Shown here in pieces: positions 34,263 through 45,427 of a DNA stretch of 64,000 nucleotides. How positions within the stretch are numbered: the first letter of the stretch is position 1; every line of letters begins with the position of its first letter. The position numbers and the translations under genes are program-made. The DNA comes from Elephas maximus indicus (Eukaryota; Chordata; Mammalia; Proboscidea; Elephantidae): contig NC_064819.1 in assembly GCF_024166365.1 (NCBI RefSeq), positions 114,062,293-114,126,292 of the forward strand, given 5' to 3'. Below the pieces are notes generated by a model, which was not told where the DNA came from, searched no databases, and was given only the letters and a program-made list of their open reading frames with translations.

Positions 34263-35119
34263 TTTTTGTTTTTTAAATGCTGGAGTGTGTGGGAGCAGAA
34301 ATAAGAGGCAGGCACTGGAGGGCAATTATGACTGCTAGACAATAATTAATATTTTAAGTTTCTCATTTAGTTGATTCTTCTGAATTTTTCTTACTCAGGA
34401 TTATTAAGAGACTGTTACACCACATCAAACTAAAAGTTCTTAAATTTAATATCAGGAAAATAGTTAATAAAAAAGATTTTAAAATGTGGTACAGCTGAAA
34501 ATATCAAGATTAAGTTATCTTGGTATTTTTTTTTTTCTTTTTTTAGAGCCTGAAGCAGCTTTAGAATAAGAGAGTGGTCAGACAGTGCATATACCCACTC
34601 TGAGAGGTTCACTCCCTAAGTCAATTGTAGGGACAGTTAAGTGATGATCAGCTTCTAGCATGGATAGGCAGCGTTTGCTCTGCCTTGGATGTGGGACTGT
34701 ATATGCACTTGCCTACCTCCTGCCACTGCCTGGTTTGTCTGACTTGTTCAATGGAATTACTTTTGTATGGAATTTGCATAAACGTCCAGGTAATTACATT
34801 CTTCTAATTCTTGTGAAAAAAATACCCAACTGGATAAATTGAAAGGTGACATTGACATTTCCTTTTCAGAATTAATTAAGACTTTATAATGGTCGGAAGA
34901 TTGGCACCACACCTAATTTATTTTATAGAGAAAGAAGGAGCTATTTTCTCTTTAATGAACTATGCTTATACTGCAAATTATCCCGTTTTCAAGTATTTTC
35001 TTTTTTGATGTCTCAGAAAAAAAACGTGTGTTCCTTGGCTTGTTCCCATGTTACTTCCTGATTCATTAAAATGGCACCTTCTTTCACTCTGTTTTAATTT
35101 TTTATAAACTTCATTCATT
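34263..35119. other. AT-rich non-coding DNA
   Basis: No recognised gene or named repeat. Confidence 0.45.
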
Positions 35120-35750
35120 TTATTAGTCACTTAATCATTCAACAAATATTTATTAAGATTCGCTTAATTCATTAAGAGTCACTGGGCTCAGGAATAAGGA
35201 AGTTAAAAATTCAATATGTAGATATTTCTTATTTGAACATTTATCTCATTATCAACTTAATTTATTGATTTATTAAATTCACTGTTAATTTCCTAGTATT
35301 GATTTATTAGTTAATTTATAAATTTCATTTATTCATTTATTAATTCATTCAGCACAATTTGTGTCAATACACTATTTGTTTTAAAAATAGGAAAACAGTG
35401 GTAAATAAGACAAGAATTCTGTATTCGTGGAATTCAATTCTAACAGGGTGCAGCTGTTAAAAATAAAGCATACAAAATATAAATAATAAGATAAATTCAG
35501 GTAGTTAAAACTGTTAGGAAGAAAACCAAACGGTAATATAATAGTGCTAGGCTGGAGAGATTGAAGAAAGCTTCCCCAATCACAATGAGCTAACACCTGA
35601 GCAGCAAGGAGAGGCCAGGCATAAGAAATGTAGGAAAGAGCCTTCTAGACAGATGGGACAACAAGTGCAAATGCTTTGTGGCATGGATGATCAAGTATAT
35701 CTAACCAACGCAAAGGTGTTCAGTGTAGCTGAAACCTAATAAATATGGAG
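35120..35750 (+). mobile_element. L2 LINE relic
   Basis: 'CATTCAACAAATATTTATTA' early and 'GGTAAATAAGACAAGAATTC' in the middle. 'ACACCTGAGCAGCAAGGAGA' and 'GACAACAAGTGCAAATGCTT' later follow the order of a mammalian L2 3' consensus. No coding capacity. Confidence 0.6.
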
Positions 35751-35787
35751 AAACCAAATTGGATTTCTAAATATCTAATCTGATATT

Positions 35788-35946
35788 AGGAAACCCTGGT
35801 GGCGTAGTGGTTAAGTGCTATGGCTGCCAAACAAAGGGTAGACAGTTTGAATCCGCCAGGCACTCCTTGGAAACTCTAGGGGGCAGTTCTACTCTGTCCT
35901 ATAGGGTTGCTATGAGTCGGAATCGACTCGACGGCACTGGGTTGGT
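35788..35946 (+). mobile_element. AfroSINE, near-consensus copy
   Basis: 'GGAAACCCTGGTGGCGTAGT' to 'GAATCGACTCGACGGCACTG'. It has a perfect 12-bp target duplication, TAATCTGATATT, at 35776-35787 and 35947-35958. Low divergence suggests a younger insertion. Confidence 0.96.
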
Positions 35947-35958
35947 TAATCTGATATT

Positions 35959-37595
35959 TACTCACTCTTACTTTAATTCCTACATTTGAGGAAAAATGAA
36001 TTTGCATTTCCCTATTGGTACCTGTGAGCTTCTTCTGAAAGAAAATATAAATAAGAAGAAGAATGCAATGGCCTTCCTAAATTGTGCATATCCACTGTCA
36101 GATCTGTTTTGTTACTCATTCCTTAGCTTGCAAAGTCTTAACTATCTTCCCTCTATAAATGACTCTCAAACGATACTCCCTGATTTAACCTCTGAACAAT
36201 ACTTGGCTTGTCTATTTGGAAGTCAAATCACACCCTCAAACATAGTATGTCCTAAACTCGATATTATACCCTCCAAATGAACTTGCTGTCTTGCCTCCTT
36301 GATTTCTATCAGTGACACCATTATTTTTCTGATACCCCAGGATAGAAGTCTAGAATTACCTTTGATTTTCCTTGTCTTGAATCTCCTGTATCTTACTTGT
36401 CATCGATTTCTTTTGAAACGTCTCAAATTCTTCTTTTCCTATAATTTTTGCTGCAACTTCTGAGGTTAACACTCTCAGGTTTCTAGGGGTGTCAGGGAAA
36501 CCCAGAGGTCTAGTTCACTGCAATATATATCATTAAGTTGGAAAGGAAACTTATCAGCACTCAAGACTCTACTTGAATCTTCAAGGTAAGTCAACTCCTA
36601 CAATGTCCTCCCTGAATATCTCCTTTCTCTAGCTGTCTAATGCATCCTGCATCTCCATGCCAGACTTATCTTTCTTAGTTAACATTTTTATTCTGGTACC
36701 CCACTACTCCATTACTCCTCTGCTGGTTAAAAAAAAAAAAAAATTGCTTCAACACTGATGACCTGCACTATTATCTGGCTTTTATCCTTCCTGTTTAACT
36801 TATTTTCCAGTTTTCCAATGTGAGCTCTCAGTTCTGATTAGCCTGAACTCATGATTCCCTTGTGCATCTTTCCTTTTTTTTTTTTTTTTGCCTTTGCTCA
36901 AAGTTTTACTATAGAGATCACCCCATTCTTTCTTCCTATCAAATGTCTTTTTTTCCCCATTCTTATCTATGAATTTCTTGCCTTCTCTTCCTCCATATGC
37001 TCCCATCCATATTATTATTTTCCTTCACTGATACTTTTATCTGGAATGCACTTTCCTCTAATCTCTTTCATTACCTAGCTAAAATTGTACCTCCTCTATG
37101 CGCCATTCCTAATCTCCTCTATCAGAGTGAAGCTAAAGTTCCCATGCACTTCCATAGCACATTGTACTGCATTTGCTTTTTAGAGATCAGATCCTGTGTT
37201 AGTCTCTATTTTTTGTGTTGGTTATACATGTATCTTCCCCAAAAGATGAATGGTAGGCTAGGCCAGACCACAAAAGTTTAAAACATCATAGACTAGAAAG
37301 AAGGTTGACTTGATCCTAGCTGAAAATTGTTTTCACTTTAATTTGCAACTGAACGTATAACTAAGTAGTATAAAGCAGAGACTAGATTAAGAGAACTAAA
37401 AATTTTATGCAACTTCCTGGTGACTCCCTAAACACATGGAATCATGTTCCGAGTTCCCTGATCAATATAGTCCACCTAGAACTCTGGTATGTAGTTTTCC
37501 AGAGGTACCAGAGCAACACTGAGCTCCGGCTCACTGCAATATAGATCATTAAGTTGGAAAAGGAACCTTATCAGCACTCAAGGCTCTATTTAAGT
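35959..37595. other. Non-coding DNA with a dispersed direct repeat
   Basis: No gene. It holds a poly(A) run near 36,728, a poly(T) run near 36,875 and the paired repeats described separately. Confidence 0.45.
36513..36580 (+). repeat. Dispersed direct repeat, copy 1
   Basis: 'TCACTGCAATATATATCATT' followed by 'AAGTTGGAAAGG' and 'TTATCAGCACTCAAG'. It matches copy 2 at 37529-37596 over about 68 bp with few differences. Confidence 0.85.
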
Positions 37596-37596
37596 C
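37529..37596 (+). repeat. Dispersed direct repeat, copy 2
   Basis: 'TCACTGCAATATAGATCATT' followed by 'AAGTTGGAAAAGG' and 'TTATCAGCACTCAAG'. It lies about 1,016 bp downstream of copy 1 in the same direction. Confidence 0.85.
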
Positions 37597-37650
37597 TATA
37601 TATCTATATACAGAAATAAATATATAAATGTATATATATCTATATACAGA
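37597..37650 (+). repeat. TA-rich short tandem repeat
   Basis: 'TATCTATATACAGAAAT' occurs twice around a TAAATATA spacer, just before an RTE copy. Confidence 0.8.
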
Positions 37651-39854
37651 AATCAAACTGACTACATCTGTGTAAAGAGAAGATGGAAAAGCTCAATATC
37701 ATCAGAATAAGGCCAGGGGCCAACTGTGGAACAGAACATCAATTTCTCATATGTAAGTTCAAGCTGAAACTGAAGAAAATCAGAACAAGTCCATGACAGC
37801 CAAAATATGACCTTGAGTACATCCCACCTGAATTTAAAGACCACCTGAAGGATAGATTTGATGCATTGAACACTAGAGACCAAAGACTAGACGAGTGGTG
37901 GAATGACATCAAGGACATCATACATGAATAAAGCGAGAGGTCATTGAAAAGACAGAAAAGAAAGAAAAGACCAAGATGGATGTCAGAGGAGACTCTGAAA
38001 CTTGCTCTTGAACGTTGAGGAGTTAAAGCAAAAGGAAAAATTGATGAAGTAAAAGAGCTGAACAGAAGATTTCAAAGGGCCTCTCAAGAAGACAATGTAT
38101 TATAATCACATTTGCAAAGAGCTGGAGATGGAAAACCAAAAGGGAAGAACACGCTCAGCATTTCTCAAGCTGAAAGAACTGAAGAAAAAATTCAAGCCTC
38201 GAGTTGGCAATAGTGAACGATTCCATGGGGAAAATATTAAATGACACAGGAAGCATCAAAAGAAGATGGAAGGAATACACAGAGTCATTATACCAGAAAG
38301 AATTAGTCGATATTCAACCATTTCAAGAGGTGGCATATTATCAGGAACTGATGGTACTGAAGGAAGAAGTCCAAGCTGCAAAGAAGGCATTGGTGAAAAA
38401 CAAGGCTCCAGGAATTGATGGAATATCATTTGAGATGTTTCAACAAACAGAAGCAGCACTGGAGGTGCTTGCTCATCTATGCCAAGAAATATAGAAGACA
38501 GCTTCCTAGCCAACTGACTGGAAAAGATCCATATTTTTCCCTATTCCCAAGAAAGGTGATCCAACCGAATGTGGAAATTATAGAACAATATCATTAATAT
38601 CACATGCAAGCAAAATTTTGCTGAAGATCATTCAAAAACGGCAGCAGTAGTATATCAACAAGGAACTGCCAGAAATTCAGGCCAGTTTCAGAAGATGACG
38701 TGGAACCAGGGATATCATTGCTGATGTCAGATGGATCCTGGCTGAAAGCAGAGAATACCAGAAGGATGTTTACCTGTGTTTTATTGACTATGCAAAGGCA
38801 TTCGACTTGTGGATCATAACAAACTATGGATAACATTGTGAAGAACGGGAATTCCAGAACACTTAATTGTGCTCATAAGGAACCTTTACATAGATCAAGA
38901 GGCAGTTGTTCGGACAGAACAAGGGAATACTGATTGGCTTAAAGTGAGGAAAGGTGTGCATCAGGGTTGTATTCTTTCACCATACCTATTTAATCTGTAT
39001 GCTGAACAAATAATCTGAGAAGCTGGACTGTATGAAGAAGAATGGGGCATCAGGATAGGAGGAGGACTCATTAACAACCTGCGTTATGCAAATGACACAA
39101 GCTTGCTTGATGAAAGTGAAGAGGACTTGAAGCGCTTACTAATGAAGATCAAAGACCATAGCCTTCAGTATGGATTACACCTCAACATAAAGAAAACAAA
39201 AATCCTCACAACTGGGTAATGAGCAACATGATAAATGGAGAAAAGATTGAAGTTGTCAAGGGTTTCATTTTACTTGGATCCATAATCAACAGCCATGGAA
39301 GCAGCTGTCAAGAAATCAAAAGACGCATTGAGTAAATCTGCTGCAAAGGACCTCTTCAAAGTGTTGAAGAGCAAAGATGTCACCTTGAAGACTAAGGTGC
39401 GCCTGACCCAAGCTATGGTATTTTCAATTATATGCATGTGAAAGCTGGACAATGAGTAAGGAAGACCGAAGAAGAATTGACACCTTTGAATTTGGTGTTG
39501 GCGAAGAATATTGAATATACCATGGACTGCCAAAAGAACAAACAAATCTGTCTTAGAAGTGCAGCCAGAATGCTCCTTAGAGGCGAGGATGGCAAGACTG
39601 CATCTTACATACCTTGGACAAGTTGTCAGGAGAGATCAGTCCCTGGAGAAGGACACCATGCTTGGCAGAGTACAGGGTCAGTGGAAAAGAAGAAGACCCT
39701 CAACGAGGTAGACTGACACAGTGGCAGCAACAATGAGCTCAAGCATAACAATGATTGTGAGGATGGCATAGGACTGGGCAGTGTTTTGTTCTGTTGTGCA
39801 GAGGGTCGCTATGAGTCGGAACCGACTCAATGGCACCTAACAACAACAACAACA
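37651..39854 (+). mobile_element. RTE/BovB-type LINE, copy 2, decayed
   Basis: Same family as copy 1 and longer at the 5' side (it keeps 'CAAGCTGAAACTGAAGAAAA'). It covers the RT and C-terminal region to the 3' tail 'GTCGGAACCGACTCAATGGC' plus (CAA)n. The frame is broken by several stops and indels: the 96-codon piece at 38204-38494 is open, and further on YADD reads YAND (39,088 region). Inactive. Confidence 0.92.
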
Positions 39855-41135
39855 TCATTAAGATCATATGCAAGCAAAATTTTGCTGAAGATCATTCAAA
39901 AATGGCTGCAGTAGTATATCGACAGGGAACTGCCAGAAATTCAGGCCAGTTTTAGATGAGAACGTGGACCCAGGGATGTCATTTCTGATGTCAAATGAAT
40001 CCTGGCTGAAAGCAGAGAATGCCAGAATGATGTTTACCTGTGTTTTATTGACTATGCAAAGGCATTCGACTGTGTGGATGGTAGCAAATTTTGGATAACA
40101 TTTGGAAGAATCGGAATTCCAGAACACTTAATTGTGCTCATGAGGAACCTTTACATAGATCAAGAGGCAGTTGTCAGACAGAACAAGGGAATACTGATTG
40201 ATTTAAAATCATGAAAGGTGTGCGTCAGGGTTGTATTCTTTCACCATACCTATTCAATCTGTACGCTGAGCAAATAATCCGAGAAGCTGGACTACATGAA
40301 GAAGAACAGGGCATCAGGATTGGAGGAAGACTCATTAACAACCTGCGTTATGCAGATGACACAAGCTTGCTTGCTGAAAGTGAAGAGGACTTGAAGTACT
40401 TACTAATGAGATCAAAGACCACAGCCTTCAGCATGGATTGCAGCTTAATATAAAGAAAACAAAAATCCTCACAACTGGCCAATGAGCAACATCATGATAA
40501 ATGGAGAAAAGATTGAAGTTGTCAAGGGTTTCATTTTACTTGTTTTCACAATCAACAGCCATGGAAGCAGCAGTCAAGAAATCAAAAGATGCATTGCTTT
40601 GGGTAAATCTGCTTCAAGGGACCTCTTTAAAGTGTTGAAAAGCAAAGATGTCACCTTGAAGACTAAGGTACACCTGAACCAAGCCATGGTATTTTCAATC
40701 GTATCATATGCATCTGAAAGCTGGACAACGAATAAGGAAGACCCAAGGAAAATTGACGCCTTTGAATTGTGGTGCTGGCGAAGAATGTTGAATATAATAT
40801 GGACTGCCAAAAGAACAAACAAATCTATCTTAGAAGAAGTACAACCAGAATGCTCCTTAGAAGCAAAGATGGCGAGACTGCATCTTACATACTTTAGACA
40901 TGTTGTCAGGAGGGATCAGTCCCTGGAGAAGGACATCATGCTTGGCACAGTACAGGGTCGGCGGAAAAGAGGAAGACCCTCAACAAGGTGGATTGACACA
41001 GTGACTGTAACAATGGGCTCAAGCATAACAACTATTGTAAGGATGGCTCAGGACCTGGCAGTGTTTCGTTCTGTTGTGCATGGGGTAACTATGGGTCGGA
41101 ACTGACTCAACAGCACCTAACAACAACAACAACAA
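39855..41135 (+). mobile_element. RTE/BovB-type LINE, copy 3, 5'-truncated
   Basis: Starts right after the (CAACAA) tail of copy 2 with sequence equivalent to about 38,585 of that copy. It runs through RT motifs ('YADDTSLLAESEEDLKYL' at 40211-40453) and the C-terminal region. The longest intact piece, 40482-41105, has 207 codons (KSKDVTLKTK, DAFELWCWRRMLN, RGRPSTRWIDT). It ends with a (CAA)n tail. Better preserved than copy 2. Inactive because the N-terminal half is missing and frames are shifted. Confidence 0.92.
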
Positions 41136-41277
41136 CATCTATATAAAGGCATTCTTTCTGGACCAGAATTATGTATTCCCTTGGATTTGTTCCTAAAGCT
41201 CAAACAAGGTTACAGTAGGCTGAGCCAAGGCCTGCCAAGATGGCAATCTTTTTAAGGTGGAGACAAGGCCTTAGTTA

Positions 41278-41629
41278 CAGGCAACTCCTAGGTTATGAAT
41301 GTTCTATTTACTTACAACTTGTAGTTATGAACCAGCCTGTATTATATTAAAAATTCAAGATACACACAATGGTTCGTAATAACAAACAGGCAGTACTTTG
41401 CAATGCACATCAAATATTACTACTGTATTACCATGCTAAAGATGTTTTAGTGTATCTGGAAATGTTTCTTTATGTTTTTTATGCACAGAAAGGTACACTA
41501 TATACTAAGATAAACATTTGACTGACTGACTTTAGATACAATCTATACCTAACTGCTGCGACTTACATACAAATTCGTTTTAAAGACAGATTTAGGAATG
41601 GAACTCTTTTGTAGTCTGGGGACTACCTG
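41278..41629. mobile_element. Tigger-like MITE
   Basis: 352 bp starting CAGGCAACTCCTAGG and ending GTCTGGGGACTACCTG, flanked by TA on both sides (41276-41277 and 41630-41631). The ends resemble those of the other two pogo/Tigger-type elements at 45.2 and 49.1 kb. No coding capacity. Confidence 0.75.
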
Positions 41630-41631
41630 TA

Positions 41632-44596
41632 CTGGGAAGTGAGATACTGCTACCACAAATACCTAAAAATATGAAAGTTACTTTGGAATTGGGTAATGGT
41701 CAAATATGGGAAGAATTTGATATGCATAATAGAAAAATCTTAGATTCTAGTGAGAACTCAGGAGGAAATGAGGAGGATGGTTGAGAGTATCTGTCATTTT
41801 AGGGAACACATATATCAGCACGAACAAAAGGTGAGTAGAAATATGGGTGTTAAAGGCATTCATATTGCTCATGAGGCCTTAGAGGGAAATAAGGAACATG
41901 TTATTAAATACCGGAGGAATGTCAATCTTTTTTCTAATATGTCAGAAAACTTAGCTCAACTGGTTCTGCTGCTGGGTGGAAAGCAGAACTTATAAAGGAT
42001 GAACTTAGATATTTAGCTGAGAAGGATTTCCAGGAAAAATGTTGAGGGCACAGTCTGGTTTCTGTTCACTGCTTAAATAAAATGAGAGAATAAAGAGATA
42101 AGTTGAGGGACTATTAACCAAATAGAAACCAGCACTTGATAGCGGGAGATTCTCAACCTGTTCAATTGTGAAGGATGCTAACATTAGGAAATTCACTACT
42201 GAGAAAGTGTGCTCTAGAGGAAAGGCCAAGGATGTGACTGGAGAACTTTTGCTAAGTAGGTCATACATGGGACTCACAGATCCATTCTACTGCCTCAGCA
42301 GAAGCCAAGAACAGAGATGGGACTGTCTAGGAAGGCTCTGTGAGTAAACCTTTTGTTAATCCACAGAGGATTATTATCAGACCTTGAAACCAAATGGAAT
42401 TTTCCTCGCTGGGTTTTGGGCTTATCTGAGTCTAGTGACACATTTATTTCTTTCAATTTGTCCTCTTTAGAATGGGAATGTCTATTCTATGCCATCTAGC
42501 CAGTAGATTTTGGAACAGAACACTCATTTTCTAGTTTCACAGGTCCACAGATAGAGATGTGTTTTGCCTCAGAAAGGATCACACCCAGAGTCTTACCCAT
42601 ACTTGATTTAGATGATGAGATTTGGGACTTTTTGAGTTAACGATATTTAGATGAGTTTTGGGGGCTTTTATTTGATGCTGGAATGGGTTTAAACTTTCGA
42701 GGATTTTAAGGACTTTAAGATGGGGGTGAATGTATTTTGCACTTGGGAAGGACATGAATTTTCACAGGACAGAGGGAACTTAGGATACTGAGAATGTTAT
42801 GGAGCTGATAACCTAGCCCTCATCTGCCTATCTTTGAAAAGGAAAAAAAAAAAAAAAAGGAAAGAAAGAAAGAAAAAAAAACCTTATTTGGTCAAGATAT
42901 TGTAAATAGATTTCAGTTAATACAGCAGATCACCAGTCTTGTCTGATACAACCATTAAGTGCAAAAATTTTAAATCATGGCAAATCTTTGATGGTGGGCA
43001 ATGATTCTACTCTTAGGTAGTAGTAGTCCTGAATACATCCTAGGGACCCTGAATATTTTATTTCTATATACAAAAGGTATCTATGCATTATTTTACAGAA
43101 CACGTCTTATAACACAACACTAAAACTTGTAGAAATCTCTGTGTGTGTGTGTGTGTGTGAATTCAACTTTAGGGGTAAAGATAGTAACGAGCATATTGGA
43201 GTTAATGATAAATGTAATCCTTTAAAAAGATCTATCTCAGATATGACCATATATGTCTGAATGTCTTTGTTTTACAGCTAGCAAAGATCAACGCCACTAT
43301 TGAAGGAAGAAAGATTTATTGCAAGATAGTGAAAAAAAAAATCTTGTCTATATGCAAATTCCTAGCCTCTAAAATAGGATTTCTTAGTGCTTTCCATGTC
43401 TGGAGGCACACAGTAGTATAAAATTAATTGTTGAGAGAATTGTGTGTAATGTTACATAAAATGACAATGCTTCCTGGCATATGCCTGAGGTATATTTCCA
43501 ACAAAATCAAAGAGACAAAGAGGCATCTTGATGAGGCTCCTTGGATGATTCATGGTTGACTTCTCTTTCACCCTTTTTCCCAAAACTTCGCCTAAATCTT
43601 TTTTTCATTTTAATGCACACCTAACCACCATCTGGATCTCAGTTGCTCTGAGAATCTGTTCTGTCAGAAATGGTGTAAATGCTTGAGTAGCCATGTCCAG
43701 AGAACTTTGGCTGTAGGCAATAGCAGCTAAGGAAACGATGCCAGATGGTCATGCCAGACAGACCAGATAATTATATGGGTTTTCATAGTTTCCATCTATC
43801 AAACAGGTGGAGATGAACAGGTCCTACTTGCATGTGCAAAGATTCTCTTTGGTGTTATTTAAATATGTCTCTGTTAAATGAAGGTAAATTTGCCAGTAAA
43901 ATCTGTGCTCCAGCTAACAAGCTATAAGCTAAACATTTAAAAAAAGACATAACTTCTCTCAAATTTTGAGAACTGAATAAGATCATCTAAAATCATCTGT
44001 ATGTAGTATAATAGAATAGACAATAATATAATTCCAAATTAAATTTGATGTGTAATCAGTAGTGTGTGCAAAACAATTAACTCCACCAGGAAAATTTGGG
44101 AGACATTCAGTCTCTAGGGGCTTTGCAGTAGCACTTGGTGTATTTCTTTCTCAGAGAATTACTTTTTTACTATAGTGTCAACTGTTAGTTGCCTACCTTA
44201 TGCCCTTTCCACATCCTTCCTTCTGAGGAACCCTAGGTTTTGTCTCTGTTAGCAATATGCTCAAATAAATAATTGTGTCCCTCAGATATCTTTTCAACCA
44301 CAAGGACATGTCATCCAGTTCTTGCCAAATGAAATGTAAGTTGACAGTTACACAGAAAGTCTTTCTGATTCAGATGCCATTCCACCATCTTTTCCCTCTA
44401 CTGTGTTTTTCCCTTTGTGTATTTGTGGCTCAAATTGGAAGGTATAGCAACCATTTTATAACCGTAAGATTAGAAGCATGAGTATTGTGAAGTAGGTCCC
44501 TGACAGCACACTGAGTAGCTGTACCAGCTATTCTGGATTAATGAGAAAAAAATTACATTTTTGTTGGTTTAAGTCTTGGAAGTCTGCTACTGTTAC
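41632..44596. other. Non-coding DNA, no recognised feature
   Basis: The longest stretch without a clear repeat. It holds an A/G-rich run at 42,840-42,880 and a (GT)n microsatellite near 43,139-43,159. Open frames up to 90 codons have no recognisable domain. Confidence 0.45.
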
Positions 44597-45102
44597 TGTT
44601 ATGGACTGAGTTGTGTCCCCCAAAATGGCTAGGCCATGATTCCCAGTATTGTGTGGTTGTCCACCGTTTTGTGATCTGATGTGATTATCCTACGTGCTGT
44701 AAATCCTAAACTATATGATATTAATGAGGCAAAATTAGAGGCAGTTATGCTAATGAGACAGGACTCAGTCTGCAGGATTAGGTTGTGTCTTAAGTCACTC
44801 TCTTTTGAGATATAAAAGAGAGAATTGAGCAGAGAGAAGAGGGACCTCATGCCATCAAGAAGGAAGCATCAGGAGTAGAGTGTGTCCTTTGGACCTGGGG
44901 TCCCAGCACTGAGAAGTTCCTAGACCAAGGCAAGATAGATGACGAGGAACTTCCCCTAGAACCAACAAAGAGAGAAAGCCTTCCCCTAGGGCTGGAAACC
45001 TGAATTCAGACTTCTAGCCTCTTAAACCATGAGGGAATAAACTTCTGTTAAATCTGTCCACTTGCGGTATTTCTGTTATAGTAGAACTAGATAACTAAGA
45101 CA
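44597..45102 (+). mobile_element. Solo LTR, 506 bp (family A)
   Basis: TGTTATGGACTGAGTTGTG to GATAACTAAGACA. It has a TATA box in 'GAGATATAAAAGAGAG' near 44,810 and AATAAA near 45,037. Flanks GTTAC and GATAC match 4 of 5. Close relative of 15389-15910. Confidence 0.85.
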
Positions 45103-45427
45103 GATACCTGCAGCTGAATTTAATACCTGATAGCATTATATTATAAAAAAAATATAGCTCTTAATATTTCTGCATTTATCTACTTGAGGGTGAACACCCA
45201 GTGCTTTGCATGTCACACTGTAAATAGATACAGGTAGTCCCCTACTTATGATGTGTTCAAGTTACAATGAACCGCACTTATGATTCTTTTATTTTATTTT
45301 TTAATTTTATCAATAGTAAAATTGTTGCAGCTCATACAATGTTGCAGCTCATAATTGCTGATGTTATCATTCTCATGCTAACCTCCAGAAATAAAGATTG
45401 GATTTATAAACATACTGATAATAATGG

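Noticed and set aside
43138..43159. (GT)n run as a regulatory Z-DNA site
   Set aside because: An ordinary short dinucleotide microsatellite with no supporting context.
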